Below, in pieces: positions 14,977 to 26,777 of a stretch of 64,000 nt of DNA; the first letter of the stretch is position 1, and each line of letters opens with the position of its first letter. Below the pieces are notes generated by a model. The model saw only the letters and a list, made by a program, of their open reading frames with translations. It was not told where the DNA came from and searched no databases. The translations under genes were made by a program, and so were the position numbers. Source of the stretch: Adiantum capillus-veneris (taxonomy: Eukaryota; Streptophyta; Polypodiopsida; Polypodiales; Pteridaceae); NCBI GenBank assembly GCA_014529385.2, contig CM043963.1, positions 98,905,912-98,969,911 of the forward strand. The letters are read 5' to 3'.

Positions 14977-17712
14977 ATGATGTTCGGCCTGGCCTGGTAT
15001 GACTCCTATGTGATGGGATTGTATGCCAAGGGCATGAATCAACTGATGCTGGACATGAATGGAAAGGGGGTGATTGTCCCGATCATTCGACCAATGGACA
15101 CGCCTCCTGCCCGCAAGACCACTCAAACTAAGGCTCCTCCCAAACCGCAACCTTACGTACCACCTCAAGCTCGAGGGCAGGTAAATGCAGCTCAGACTAA
15201 GACACCAACACAACCAACAGTGGAAAAAGGAAAGGCTCGCGTTAGCTGGGACGACCTAGTTCCGGACTCAATGTGGATCTCCCCGAAGCAAGCAGAAAAG
15301 GATCTTAAACAGGGGGCCCAGGTTCACTGCTGTGTAATGAAAGTAACACTGGCAGATTCAGAAGAGGAGTGCACTATCAGGGATAGTCGCATCATCAAGG
15401 TGATTGAAGAGTTCAAAGACGTGGTACCGCCTCAGCTTCCAGCTGGTCTCCCACCCAAGCAAGCGGTGGACCACAAAATCGAATTGGTGCTTGGCCATTC
15501 GCCGCCAGCCCGTCCACCCTACCGAATGGATGCCACACAGTTACAAGAATTGAAGAAGCAACTGGGGGAACTACTTGAAGCTGGATTCATCAGGCCCAGC
15601 AAGTCGCCTTACGGGGCCCCAGTTCTATTTGTCACGAAGAAGGACGGCTCGTCCAGGCTCTGCGTCGACTACAGAGCCCTGAATAAAATAACTATCCAGA
15701 ACAAGTACCCTCTGCCGCACATGGACGGTCTAACAGACAGGTTGGCAGGGGCAAAATACTTCACTAAAGTCGATCTGCAATCAAGATATCACGAAATTCG
15801 GATCGTAGACGAAGATGTGAACAAGACAACTTTCAGATCACGCTACGGAGCTCACGAATGGCTAGTGCTCTCCTTTGGCCTCACCAACGGAGTGGCCACC
15901 TTCTCATCAGGAGGAATGGATACAGACTTCGGCGACATGCTAGATGAATTCCTCATTGTGTATCTAGATGACCTGCTAATCTACAACAAGACTTACAAAG
16001 AGCACGTAGAACATGTACACCAGGTGCTCCGCAGACTCAGAGAGTGCAAGTGGTATGCAAAGTTGGAAAAATGCGTCTTCGCAATACAAGAAGTGGAATT
16101 CTTGGGCTTCTTGGTCACTGCTGATGGGATCCGAGTGGATCCTAAAAAGATTGAGGCAGTGGTGAACTGGCCTGCTCCCCGAACAGTCACACAGGTGCGT
16201 GAGTTCATGGGTTTTACTCAGTATTGCCGAAAGTCCATCAAAGACTTCTCGAAAATCATGGATCCCATCACAGACACCACCAAGGGTTCGGTGGCATTCA
16301 AATGGACAGAAGAAGCCCAACGAGCTTTTGAGCATATCAAACAAGTAATGTGCTCTCTACCGGTACTGAAGCTCCCAGAGTTCGACAAGCCATTCGAAAT
16401 TCACACCGATGCATCACGCATTGCCCTGGGAGGGGTACTAATGCAAGAAGAAAGACCAGTAGCCTACATTTCGAAGAAGTTCTCAGATCCGCAGAAGAGA
16501 TGGGCTACACACGAGCAGGAGATGTATGCAGTGGTGTACTGCCTTGACCAATGGCGTCACTACGTATTGGACAAGCACACAAAGGTATACACAGATAATG
16601 TTTCCCTGAAGTATTTCCAGACGCAGCCTAAGCTCTCGCACAAACAGAGCCGATGGCAAGATCAGCTAGCAGAATATGACATAGAAATCATTCATAAGCC
16701 GGGCATGCAGAATGCGATGCCGGATGCTCTCAGTCGCATGCCCGAGATTAATGCAGTCAGCATAATAAGCAGAGATGAGGTACTGGACCAGATTCGTGAG
16801 GCGAGTAAGACAGACCCCGCAGTGTTACAGATGATGGAGAGTTGGCGACAAGGCAAGACCTCAGTGGGACTGTTCGACTTGCGGGATGGGCTATGGTATG
16901 CTCATAACCGCGTGTATGTGCCAGATGATCCAACGCTCAAAGCAAAGCTACTCTGGGAAACCCACGACTGCAAAGTTGCAGGTCACGGTGGACAGAAGAG
17001 ATCCTTCGGCAGGCTAAGCCGCTACTTCTTCTGGCCAAAGATGCAGGAGGATGTGGTTGAGTATGTAAGAACTTTCCCAACATGCCAGCTAGTCAAGGCG
17101 CAGCGAATAAAACCAGCAGGGCTTTTGATGTCTATGCCTACACCATCTCGACCTTGGGATGTAATAAGCATGGACTTCATCGTCGACTTACCGGAAAGCC
17201 ACGGATTCACTACCATCTTCGGGATACTGGACTACTTTTCAAAGCAAGCACACTTCATCCCCGCAAAGCCGCCTCTTACAGCCTACCAGACAGCGCGGCT
17301 CTTCTTCATGCATGTCTTCAAAAATCACGGACTGCCCCTGGCAATTGTGTCAGACTGCGACGGGCAATTCTTGAGTGACATGTGGCGGGAATTGTTCAAG
17401 CTCCTAGGCACACAACTCAGATTCTCGTCAGCCTATCACCCCCAAACAGACGGGCAGACTGAGCGAATCAATCAAGGCATCGAAGACTACATCCGTTGCT
17501 ATGTTCAAGCACATCAAAAGGATTGGGCAGATTTCCTAGAGGTCCTTGAGTTTCAGTACAACAGCAGTGTGCACTCAGGGATAGGATACACACCGTTTGA
17601 ACTAGCTACATGTAAAGAAGTGATTACGCCCATGGCCCTTGCTTCGGGCACCATGCATGCAGAAGATCAGGATGCTGAAGAGTTTCTGTTTGGGCTCCTT
17701 GGAATGTCATAG
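14977..17712 (+). CDS. gypsy element 1 reverse transcriptase, RNase H, integrase (3'-truncated)
   Basis: Open frame of 911 codons. RT: FIRPSKSPYGAPVLFVTKKD (about res 199-219), FTKVDLQSRYHEIRI and the catalytic YLDD in FLIVYLDDLLIYN. RNase H: FEIHTDASRIALGGVL through YDIEIIHKPGMQNAMPDALS. Integrase: zinc domain HDCKVAGHGG...TFPTC, where one expected cysteine of CX2C is Phe, then the catalytic core D in SMDFIVDLP, D in IVSDCDGQF and E in TDGQTERINQ. It stops abruptly after the core with FGLLGMS. The integrase C-terminus, any chromodomain, polypurine tract and 3' LTR are missing, so the element ends at about 17.69 kb. RT also has odd wording (GVATFSSGG where NAPATFQ is usual). It lies next to a MULE-like gene in the same orientation. 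Confidence 0.9.
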   Translation: MMFGLAWYDSYVMGLYAKGMNQLMLDMNGKGVIVPIIRPMDTPPARKTTQTKAPPKPQPYVPPQARGQVNAAQTKTPTQPTVEKGKARVSWDDLVPDSMWISPKQAEKDLKQGAQVHCCVMKVTLADSEEECTIRDSRIIKVIEEFKDVVPPQLPAGLPPKQAVDHKIELVLGHSPPARPPYRMDATQLQELKKQLGELLEAGFIRPSKSPYGAPVLFVTKKDGSSRLCVDYRALNKITIQNKYPLPHMDGLTDRLAGAKYFTKVDLQSRYHEIRIVDEDVNKTTFRSRYGAHEWLVLSFGLTNGVATFSSGGMDTDFGDMLDEFLIVYLDDLLIYNKTYKEHVEHVHQVLRRLRECKWYAKLEKCVFAIQEVEFLGFLVTADGIRVDPKKIEAVVNWPAPRTVTQVREFMGFTQYCRKSIKDFSKIMDPITDTTKGSVAFKWTEEAQRAFEHIKQVMCSLPVLKLPEFDKPFEIHTDASRIALGGVLMQEERPVAYISKKFSDPQKRWATHEQEMYAVVYCLDQWRHYVLDKHTKVYTDNVSLKYFQTQPKLSHKQSRWQDQLAEYDIEIIHKPGMQNAMPDALSRMPEINAVSIISRDEVLDQIREASKTDPAVLQMMESWRQGKTSVGLFDLRDGLWYAHNRVYVPDDPTLKAKLLWETHDCKVAGHGGQKRSFGRLSRYFFWPKMQEDVVEYVRTFPTCQLVKAQRIKPAGLLMSMPTPSRPWDVISMDFIVDLPESHGFTTIFGILDYFSKQAHFIPAKPPLTAYQTARLFFMHVFKNHGLPLAIVSDCDGQFLSDMWRELFKLLGTQLRFSSAYHPQTDGQTERINQGIEDYIRCYVQAHQKDWADFLEVLEFQYNSSVHSGIGYTPFELATCKEVITPMALASGTMHAEDQDAEEFLFGLLGMS

Positions 17713-17777
17713 AAATGTTTGTCAGTACTATTTAAACAATAAAGAATTCAATAATGCATAATTTCATGGATATTTAG

Positions 17778-20568
17778 ATAAACCAATAGGAAAAGGTTAC
17801 CTTTCTCAGGAAGACAGGACAAAGATTACATGTCATTATTGCGACAAGGTTGTCACTTGTCAAGCTATATGTCCATGCATAATTTACTACATTTTGCCAG
17901 GGGATTGCAACATGTCAAGATTGGTAGTGCATGTAGGCCACCATGAGCATGATGTGCAGAAAGGTACATCTCGTGCTGCCATAGAAAAAATACGAGGATT
18001 AGTCCAAACAGTGTTGAAGATTGATAGGTCTAGTGGTCCTCGAAAAATTCAAAGGCTTGTGGCTCGTCAAGTTCTGATGGATTCACTCATTCTTGACAAG
18101 GGACATTCTATGGGAGATGCAGAACTTCAAAACTTTCTAGAAGAGATGATGCCACTCGTGCAAAACCAAAGGTAAGGATACATTATTTTTGTTAATATTT
18201 ATCAGTATAGTACTTAAAATTCTTTTTTCTGATGCATAACAGATTAAAGAGTATCATTGCTTCAGAAAAACAACAAGGGTCAGTTGTAGTGGGAGATGGA
18301 TTTGACAATATTCTCTTACTGAAGAAAAAATGCTTGTTTCCATTTTTTCATGGGAGTCGTTTTCCTGGCCAAGGAGGACTTCATGATAAATGTTTTGTTT
18401 TTAAGATGTCCACCAAAGGTCCTAGTTCAGGAGTTGATTTAATAAGACGCATGGATCGTTTTGTGCAAGGAGATCTACATAATGCTTGGGTCCATTTTGA
18501 CTATACGCATTGTGTTGAAGGATGGTCAACCATGTCATGCTTAGTTTATGACCCAAGGTGATAAATTTCTAGATGTATATAAAAGTGATAATTTAATCAT
18601 TGACTAATACGTCTTACCATGCATACTTTTTGCCTCAGCATGAAGAGCTTGATGGTTATTGCAATATGTGAGACCAAGGAGGAAGATACAGAGTCACAAA
18701 TATTATTTTGGAAAAGTCTCAATTCTGTTATGGTTGAGAATGGATATTCAATTGCAAATTTCACTGGGTTTATGGCAGATGAGGCAGGTGCCAATTGGAA
18801 TGCTATTCGAGCATTCTACAATGGAGGAGCAGAAAATGTTATGGAAGGTCGTGAAAGATCATGCTTGTTCCATTGGGAGCAAAGTCTCCAAAAGAAAACA
18901 AGAGCACTCATTCCAAATGAAAAACAAATGGAGCATATTTCTTTGTGTGAAAAATGGCGAACAAGTAACACTTTTTTGGAAGCACAAATGCAAGCTAAGT
19001 CAATAAAGAGATGGTGGTATGAGAATGGTGTTCCAATAGAGAATCTGGTGCCTTTGAAAAATTGGTTCTCCTGGTGGGAAGATAGAATCTCACATTGGGG
19101 GGGCATTGCCATAAATGTGAGTTTTTTTTTGTATAAATCTCACAATTATATAGTAAATATTGTGAGCTAATGTTGTGAACTAATGTTTCTAATCTTTCAG
19201 GATGACTTGAGCTCATGGGATCGTGCTGCTATCCCTACTACAAACTTATCAGAGAGTATACATGCAAGTTGGCTTTCTGGAGAGGGAGGAAAAAAAAAGA
19301 TCACATTGTATGATGCTTGTGTTACAGATGTCATCAACTCCTATCTTCAATGTGCAAAGCAGTTGGGATACTTGACTGGACGATACATAGGTACTGGACC
19401 AGACATACACTCTCTCTTGAATAGAGCACGATCAAGGTTGACTCCAACCCCGGCTATGGTGACTCGTGTGCTGCATGGGATGAATGATAATGAAACTAAC
19501 TTCCAAGATCCAATTTTACATGGTGACAAAGAATCGGTGCAAAGAAAGAAGAGGTCAAACCTTGGCAATAGCTCACACCGACCAGGGTATATCATGGAGT
19601 CACGAGATCGCTGCCAACGCAGACGACCACGAAAAATTAACTTCACAAATATGAACAATGTGACTGTGGATAACTTAGCTAGATTGCAGGAAACTTTTGT
19701 CGAAGAAGAAGGACCAACTTACAATGAAAGTACAAAATATCATAGCATTGGTAATAAAGATGGTCATGGTGGTGGTGTGGACAGTGCAGCTCAAATTTTG
19801 GAAGAGGATATACACAGGTCAATGTGGGCCCTTAGGCGCATGCCAATTCATTGTCATAGAAAATGCTTTGGAAGAGAAAAAGGAAAAAAATGTATGAATG
19901 TAATTGAGAGTCGAAGTTCTGAGTTGGTCGCACCATCATTTTGGTCAGAGCGCACATACGATGGAAAAACATTTGCTCAATGGATGTGGTTTTGTAACCA
20001 CAATGTTGAACACACTTGGAATGTTGACAAACAAGTCAATCACAAGCCAGATACACCTACAACATGGCCAATTCAACTTGGTACCATGATTTCAAAGGAG
20101 GAGTATGCAAGCCTTTCAAAGGCAGGTTTTCAACTACGGTGTGTAATAGTGCCAAGAGAGGGTGAATGTATAACCACTCCTCCATCATGTAAGAGGAGTA
20201 AAAAATGGAGGCATGGAATCTCAAAAGAAGCTGAAAAGCGGTTGGCTGCAGCAGCTGAGAGTCTAAGTGCAACATTGATAGAGGAAAAAGAAATGGTGGC
20301 ACACAATCATGTGGTTTTTCGTCTTCTTACTAGTGAATGCTATGATGTCCATATACGAGAAGATCCTACATGCACTTGTTTAGATTTTCAAAAGAGGGAG
20401 AAAGATAAGAAGGCATTTCTAGCCTGTAAGCATATTTACTATGTTTATATATACGTCTTGGGTTTGGAGCGCAATCAACACATGGCAATGCATCAACCAC
20501 TGCTCTCTAAGCAAGATTTAGCCTTCATACTTGCTCAACCTCGTCTTCTAACTCCACTTTCAAGATAG
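17778..20568 (+). CDS. MULE-like transposase with SWIM zinc finger, 4 exons
   Basis: Exons by eye: 17778-18171, 18243-18557, 18639-19116, 19201-20568 (stop TAG). All introns are GT...AG, phases 2, 2, 0 agree, and there are no internal stops (about 851 codons). Exon 1 holds CHYC and further cysteines. Exon 3 holds FTGFMADEAGANWNAIRAFY and CLFHWEQSL, matching the second-Asp region and C..H motif of Mutator-like DDE transposases. Exon 4 holds the NLSESIHASWL segment and a SWIM finger, CTCLDFQKREKDKKAF...CKH (CxCx(n)CxH). Its role would be DNA cut-and-paste, or a domesticated DNA-binding protein of that lineage. The true start was not found: no in-frame ATG precedes 17912, so one or more upstream exons are probably lost where the gypsy element adjoins. 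Confidence 0.75.
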
Positions 20569-21160
20569 TGAATAGCTATGCGATCTCAAACAGATGCTCA
20601 AAGTTATCCCATCGAAAAGTATTTTGGCAACTTGGATTCCCCTACTAATTACCAAACTGCATTGTAAATTCTATTTTGTTGTAACTTTTTTGTGAAACCC
20701 ATCGGGTGAAATTTTAACAAAAGAAAGATTATTTTGAGCTCTATCTTTCTAGGAGAAATGAAGTATTAAATTAAGGTACCGTGTCCACATTGGCAGGTCC
20801 ATGTGTTGGGCACATGGTTTAGTGGTGGTTTATTTCACTACAAAGTGTTTTGGCATTTTAGTTGTCTCTACTAATTTTCGGATCACATTTATAAAGCATG
20901 TTTTATTCTTATTACTAATTAAAATAATTTTAATAAATGTATTGAAGGATTCTTTGTATTTGTGGACTTACTAGCAACAACGGTTCTATCTTGAGCCATT
21001 AATGTTGGGTATTATATCCATATTTTGTGGTTAGTGTTTTTTTAAATAGCTTACACTAAGTGGTGAAAAACTCATTATATATGATGAAATATGCAAAAGC
21101 TCTAACTAGGAATTGTAAGGCTCGAAATCACAAGCTCGCAGTTTATAACTCTCGGTTGCA
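20569..21160. other. no gene; downstream flank of the MULE-like gene
   Basis: AT-rich. A short hairpin CCATGTG-TTGGG-CACATGG lies near 20802-20820. I looked here for a terminal inverted repeat matching the 5.8-6.5 kb region and saw none. Confidence 0.45.
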
Positions 21161-22764
21161 CGGGAGCTTAGCATCGGGGTATTGTGAAGTCATATTGTGG
21201 AGGCCACATTTGGCTATGGATTATATGGCTATGAGTATACTAAATAGCTTGGATACATTTTTTAAGTCCATCTTCGTATTTTTGTTGAAAGGTGTTGTAA
21301 TAAGAGCTTCTTGTGTTAGACTTTAGATTCTTGTCCAGTGGTGGCCTGAGTATCTCCCATAAGCAAATTAAGGAGTGAGAGAGCTATTTTGTGGCTACAC
21401 CCAATCATGTTTGAGGTAGCTGTACCTTTCCCGGGTGGTGCATTCCATAGTGTTGCCCACTTGATAGGCCGACATGAGGTAGGACCCTTGTTCTTAGGAT
21501 TTCTCGGGGTAATAGTCTTGAGCATTTTGCAAATGTGTGTTATAGTCACTTTTAGTGTGTTTGGACATTTATCACCATTTTGTCCTATTTACCAAGTCAT
21601 GGGGTTTCTAGGATGTGTAGGAAAAATCTCGGATTTGCCTATATAGTCAAAACCTCCCCCTCCCTCCCCCCCCGTTGTACTTTTGTGATGTTGTGATTAG
21701 TTATATGCAAAGTTCCAGTGTTTGAGCACACTCTCTCTAGCACACTATATTTCTAGTGTTTTGGTGTGCGATCTCCTCTCTCTAGAGTTTTCTTTTAGCA
21801 TTAACATTTTCTCTCTGTGAGTTTTGCCATCGATCTCTCTCCCTCTCTCTAGCAATTACTTTTCCCTCCTTGCTGAGCCCCTACTTGCAGGTCTATCCCT
21901 TGTTGATTGCACTTGTGCTTGTTCGATGGAGGTATGTGGTAGACTGGCTGCCCTATCCCCATAGGGGGTTTTCTTGCAATTGCAGACAAGATCACCACCC
22001 GATTCACCCTTTTTCACTGCACCTTTGACATGGTATCAGAGCCACGTCATGCTCTCAAGATTGGTGATCTGTGTAAGTTTTTCATGCTGACTTTTTGTGA
22101 CAAAAAGAGATGGTCCACTCATTTGGGGCTGATTCCGGTTGTAATGGGCATGTTTGAAGGTTTCCCTTCTTGTACCTTGACCTAGTCTGGACATGTAGAT
22201 GTATTGTGGGCGGATTGCTTAATTTGTTGGGTTTTACACAACCATGGAGCATACCAAGAATATGGGGGAGCTTCTCATTTGGGTATTGTGAAGTCATATT
22301 GTGGAAGCCACATTCAACTATTATAAATTATAAGGCTATGATTATACTAAGTAGCTTGGAAACATTGTTTAAGTCCATCTTAGTGTTTTTGTTGAAAGGT
22401 GTTGTTATAGGAGCTTCTTTTGTTAGACTTTAGATTCTTGTCCAGGGGTGGCTCGAGTATCTCCCAAGAGAAAATTGAGGAGTGAGAGCTATTTGTGGCT
22501 GTGTCCGACCATATTTGAGGTAGACATACCGTTTCTTGATGGTGTATTCCATGGTGTTTCCCACTCAATAGGCTGACATCAGGCAATTACCCTGTGCCTA
22601 GGGTTTCTCAAGGTCACAGTCTCGAGTGTTTTGCATGTGTGCTGCCAAATGTGTGTAATAAGCCACTTTTACTGTGTTTGGACATTTATCAACATTTTGG
22701 CCTATTTACCAAGTCATGGGGTTTCTAGGCGAGTAGGGAAAATATTGAATTTGCTTATATAGGC

Positions 22765-22798
<34 letters not shown>

Positions 22799-23200
22799 TT
22801 TGTACTTTTGGCATGTTGTAAATCAGCTATATGCAGAGTTCCAGCGTTTAAGCACCCTCTCTCTAGCGCATTATCTTTCTAGTGTTTTGGTGTGCGATTT
22901 CTTCTCTCTAGCATTTTCTTTTAGCACCATCGTTTTCTCTCTGTGAGTTTTGACTTTGATCTTCCCTCTCTCTAGTGATCATTTTTCCCTCCTTGTTGAG
23001 CCCCTACTTGCAGGTTTATCCTTTGTTGAGTGCACTCGTGCCTATTCGGTGGGCGGTACGCAATAGGAGGTTGATTATGAAGAGATATATTGCGTTAGAT
23101 TTAGATTGATCCATTGGCTCCCTGGTCCCCATAGGAGGTTTTCTCATAGTTGCAGATGAGATCACCGCCCGATTCACCCTTTTTTGTTTCACTTTTGACA
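21161..23200 (+). mobile_element. tandem copia-LTR chain: partial unit, LTR B, short internal, LTR C
   Basis: LTR B is 21314-22030 and LTR C is 22421-23200. Both begin TGTTAGACTTTAG and end TTTGACA before a TGGTATCAGAGC-like site (22031 and 23201; the latter has T for the second-position G). Between them lie only 390 bp with no coding domain, and the start-to-start distance is 1,107 bp. The 150 bp before LTR B matches the end of this 390-bp segment, so the unit [spacer-LTR-leader] repeats in tandem. This could be a TRIM-like non-autonomous copia derivative sharing LTRs with the longer element to its right, or a tandem duplication. Confidence 0.7.
22767..22798. repeat. poly-C tract in LTR C
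   Basis: About 32 consecutive C residues downstream of the LTR promoter motif. Sister LTRs have only short C-rich runs here. Confidence 0.95.
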
Positions 23201-23462
23201 TTGTATCAGAGCCATGGCATGCAAGTTTTTGGTGTTGAATTTTTGTGACAAAAAGAGATAGTTTGCTTTTTTTATTTATGCATCGATCACTCATTTGGGG
23301 CTGATTTCGGTTGTAGTGGGAATATTTAAAGGTTTCCCTTCCTGTACCTCAATCTAATCTTGTCACATTTCTAGATTCTCTCACACGATGGAGAGGAGTG
23401 ACGATTTTGATGGTCACAAAGACAATTGCGATGGCAATTCATACCATAAACCAATTTTCAAC

Positions 23463-25640
23463 CTCTTCAGTTCCAGGGAGGACCTCGTTTGAGGCTTACT
23501 TTGGTAGAAAGCCCAATGTCATTCAAAGGACAATCCCTCTTGGTATGCTTGTTAGATAGAGATTTGAAGCACACATTATGCTTCTTTGCTTTGGCAAAAT
23601 ATTTTTGGATATTTGGGAGCGATGCATACATCCATGCATTGAAGGAGCGGAGGGGAAGTTTGACTCCAAGTCCAACAAAACATTCTTTGTCGCCTACAGT
23701 AGTCTTTTCAAGGGATAGTAACTCTATGATCCACTGAAGAAGGATGTTGTACTCAAGTGTGATGTGGTTTTCGACGAGCATATTTCCTTAGAGGAGGCTT
23801 TCAATCCCAAGTTTTCCATGAAAATCCCAAATTTGCTGATACTTGTAGAGCTCAATGTTGATTTTCCGCTTGAGGTCGATGAGCCCTATTCTCCTACCCC
23901 TGTTCGTCAGACTCCAAGGTCATTCTAAATGATGCAGATGATAGTGGTTTTCACCATAGTATAGAGGTAGAGCTAGATGTACCAGTAGCTCCTCCAACAT
24001 GAGGCAAGTAAGACAAGCTATAGAAGTGGCTATTGGAGACCTTGCAAGATGTAGCTAGTTCAATTTTTTCACTTGGCTAGCGTGATTCCGTACAACACGA
24101 CACTCTCAATTACTTCGGATTGCTGAGACAGATAGGACTTTATTACATGTGAACTATGCTTTGATGTCAATAGTGATTAAGGATAAAGACCCTTTGACAG
24201 TTGAAGTGGCACTTTCACAACCGAAGTGGAAGTTGTCCATGCAAAAAGAGACAGATTCCATCAAGAAGAATAACACTTGGGAGTTGGTTCCGTGGCTTGC
24301 CAAGCGGAAGGTGATTGGTGTGAAATGGATCTACAAGACCAAGTAAAAATGTGATGGTTCTTTCGATAAGCACAAGGCACGACTGATTACCAAGGGATTT
24401 TCTTAGAGATATGGTGTGGACTACGACGAGACCTTTGCATTGATTGTGAGAATGGTGACCATTCAGACAGTTTTTGCTTTTTTTCCGTCTTTGGGTGGCC
24501 CATTTTTAGTAAGATCTAGTTTTTGGCTTTTCTAAATGACAACTTAGAGGAGGATGTATATATGGAGCAAACGCCAAGGTTCTTAGATCCATATTTTAGT
24601 GACATGGTTTGTAGGTTGTGGAAGGCTCTCTATGGCTTGAAGTAAGGCGCTCGAGTGTGGTACCAGAAGATAGACTCGTTCTTGCTTTTGACGTTCTTTT
24701 GCAAATCTAGATTAGTATATTTATTGTGAGGGAGGATTGGTGATTCTTGTTATCCTCTATGTGGACAATCTTGTGATCACAGGTAGCCATGTTTAGCACA
24801 TATGCAACAATATGGAGATCTTGGCTAAAGAATTTGACATGACAGATCTCAACTTGCTTCATTACTTTCTTGGATTGGAAAAATGGCAGACGGGGGGGGG
24901 GATCTTTCTCTCTTAGTAGCACTATTTTCAAGAGTTGGTAGAAGTATTTGATATGACTTAGTGCAAACCTATCTCATCTCCTATGAATCCCAACAAGAAG
25001 TTGTCACATTATGCCCCTCAGATGTAGTGGTTGCTACAAAGTATTGGAAGTTGGTTGGTTCTCTTATTTAGATTCCCAACACCCAGTTCAATGTTATTTT
25101 CCCGATGGGACTTCTCAACTCTTTGATGAAAAGACCCACCAATTCACATATGGAGCAAGCTCTTCGGAATTTGCGGTATTTTAAGGCGACCAAATCATTA
25201 GGCATACAGACTCCAAGATTATTGAGGATGGAGTGATTCAGATTGCGATGGAGATTTAAAGGGACGATGATTGACTATAGATTACACCTTTTCTTTTGGC
25301 TCAAGAGTAGTTTCATGGAGAAGTAAGAAACAACCTACAATTGTCTTATCTTCCACAGAGGTAGAGTATAGCTTGTTTGCCACACTACATGTGAGTGAGT
25401 GTGGTTATGGAGGCTACTTTCAGAGTTTAAATTTCCACATGAGACAACCAATATGTACTCTAACAATTATAGTTGTATAGCTAGTGCGAGGAACATGGTT
25501 TTTCATGGCTGGACCAAGCATATAGAGATACATTATCATGTTGTTCTTGTGAAAAGACCAAGGATGGGTCTATTTGACTAGCGTATGTTCTGGCATCATA
25601 TAACATTGCTAACAACTTCACCAAACATCTTGTATAGGTG
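23463..25640 (+). pseudogene. copia element 1 pol remnants (integrase end, RT, RNase H)
   Basis: Broken by many stops and frameshifts. Integrase C-terminal part at about 23.46-23.9 kb: SFEAYFGRKPNV, FGSDAYIH and GKFDSKSNKTFFVAYSS. RT at 24.1-24.9 kb: MQKETDSIKKNNTWELV, KVIGVKWIYKTK and YVDNL in place of YVDD. RNase H at 25.27-25.64 kb: SRVVSWRSKKQPTIVLSSTE. These are copia-type pol pieces in the expected order INT-RT-RH. Non-functional. Confidence 0.85.
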
Positions 25641-26177
25641 ACATTATCCTCTCATAACAGCTCCCTTGGACTTCTTTCACATCCAGGAGCTAAAAGGGGT
25701 GTTAGAGTTTCAAGTTCTTCTCCGGTGGTGGCTCCAATATCTCCTAGGAGCAAATTAGGGAGTAAGGGCTATTTGGTGGTTGTGCCATGATGTATCTGAG
25801 GTAGACATACCTTTTCTTGGTGGTGCATTCCACAGTGTTTCCCACTTGGTAGACTGGCATGAGGCGGGAGCCCTTTTCCTAGGGTTTCTCGAGGTTAGAG
25901 TCTCAAGTGTTCTACATTTGTGCTGTCAAATGCATGTTATAGGTCACTTTCAGTGAGTTTGCACATTTATTAGCATTTTGGCCTATTTACCAAGTCGTGG
26001 GGTTTTTGGGCCAAGTAGGGAAAAGCTCAGAATATTGCCTATATAGATACCCCTCCCTTCGTACTTTTGCATATTGCGATCAGTTATATGCATAGCAACG
26101 ATTGGGTACACACTCTCTCTAACACATTATCTCTCTAGCATTTTGTGTGAGATCTTCTCTCTCTAGCATTTTCTTTC

Positions 26178-26180
<3 letters not shown>

Positions 26181-26222
<42 letters not shown>

Positions 26223-26253
26223 CCCCCCCCCCCCCCCCCCCCCACCCCCCCCC
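26181..26253. repeat. (CT)n plus poly-C tract in LTR D
   Basis: Twenty CT units (26181-26220) run straight into about 33 mostly-C bases. They lie inside the 3' LTR of copia element 1. Confidence 0.95.
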
Positions 26254-26303
26254 TCGTGTTTTGACATCGATCTCTCTTCCCCTCTCTAGCGCCCTGTTCC
26301 CTC

Positions 26304-26558
26304 GAGGGGTTCACTATATGTAAACCATCTATACAACGTGCGTTCAAAGGGTATTTAAAAAACCCTTATCTATGAATCTTGAACTAATAAAACAACCTCT
26401 CTTTCTTCATGAATTTACGGGTTTTTTCCAACGTGCAATAAAAAAACTCCTTATTTAAATATATTTATGTAAATTCATCCAAAATTTTGAATTATAAAAC
26501 CCCTCCTTTTGAGCTCTCATGGTATACTTACATACATAGAGGTGGACCCCCCGAGCCC
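26304..26558. mobile_element. MITE-like insert in the 3' LTR of copia element 1
   Basis: 255-bp AT-rich insert absent from LTRs A, B and C. It is flanked by GTTCCCTC (26296-26303) and GTTCCCCTC (26559-26567). The ends start GAGGGGTTCAC and finish GTGGACCCCCCGAG, which are imperfect inverted complements. An 8-9 bp duplication with short TIRs fits a hAT or Mutator-type non-autonomous element. No coding potential. Confidence 0.5.
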
Positions 26559-26777
26559 GTTCCCCTCTATGCTAAGCCCCTACTTGCAAGTATATCCCTT
26601 ACAGATTGCACCCGTCATCGCTATTTGGTAGACGATATGTGGTAGGAGGTTGATTCCGAGGAGATCTATCGTGATAGACCCAAGATCCATTGGCTACTCG
26701 GTCCCGAGAAGAGGTTAGCTAGCGGTTGTAGATGAGATCACTACCCAATTCACCCTTTTCCGGCTGCACCTTTGACA

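Larger units (their letters stand above)
22421..26777 (+). mobile_element. copia element 1 (decayed, internally deleted)
   Basis: 5' LTR 22421-23200 and 3' LTR 25700-26777 share their sequence. A polypurine tract GGAGCTAAAAGGGG directly precedes the 3' LTR. Five bases before (TCTTT) and after (TCTTC) the element agree at four of five positions, a possible target-site duplication. Gag, protease and the front of integrase are missing between 23.2 and 23.46 kb. Each LTR has a CTATATAGG-type promoter motif. The 3' LTR is about 300 bp longer because of a CT/poly-C tract and a MITE-like insert. Confidence 0.85.
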
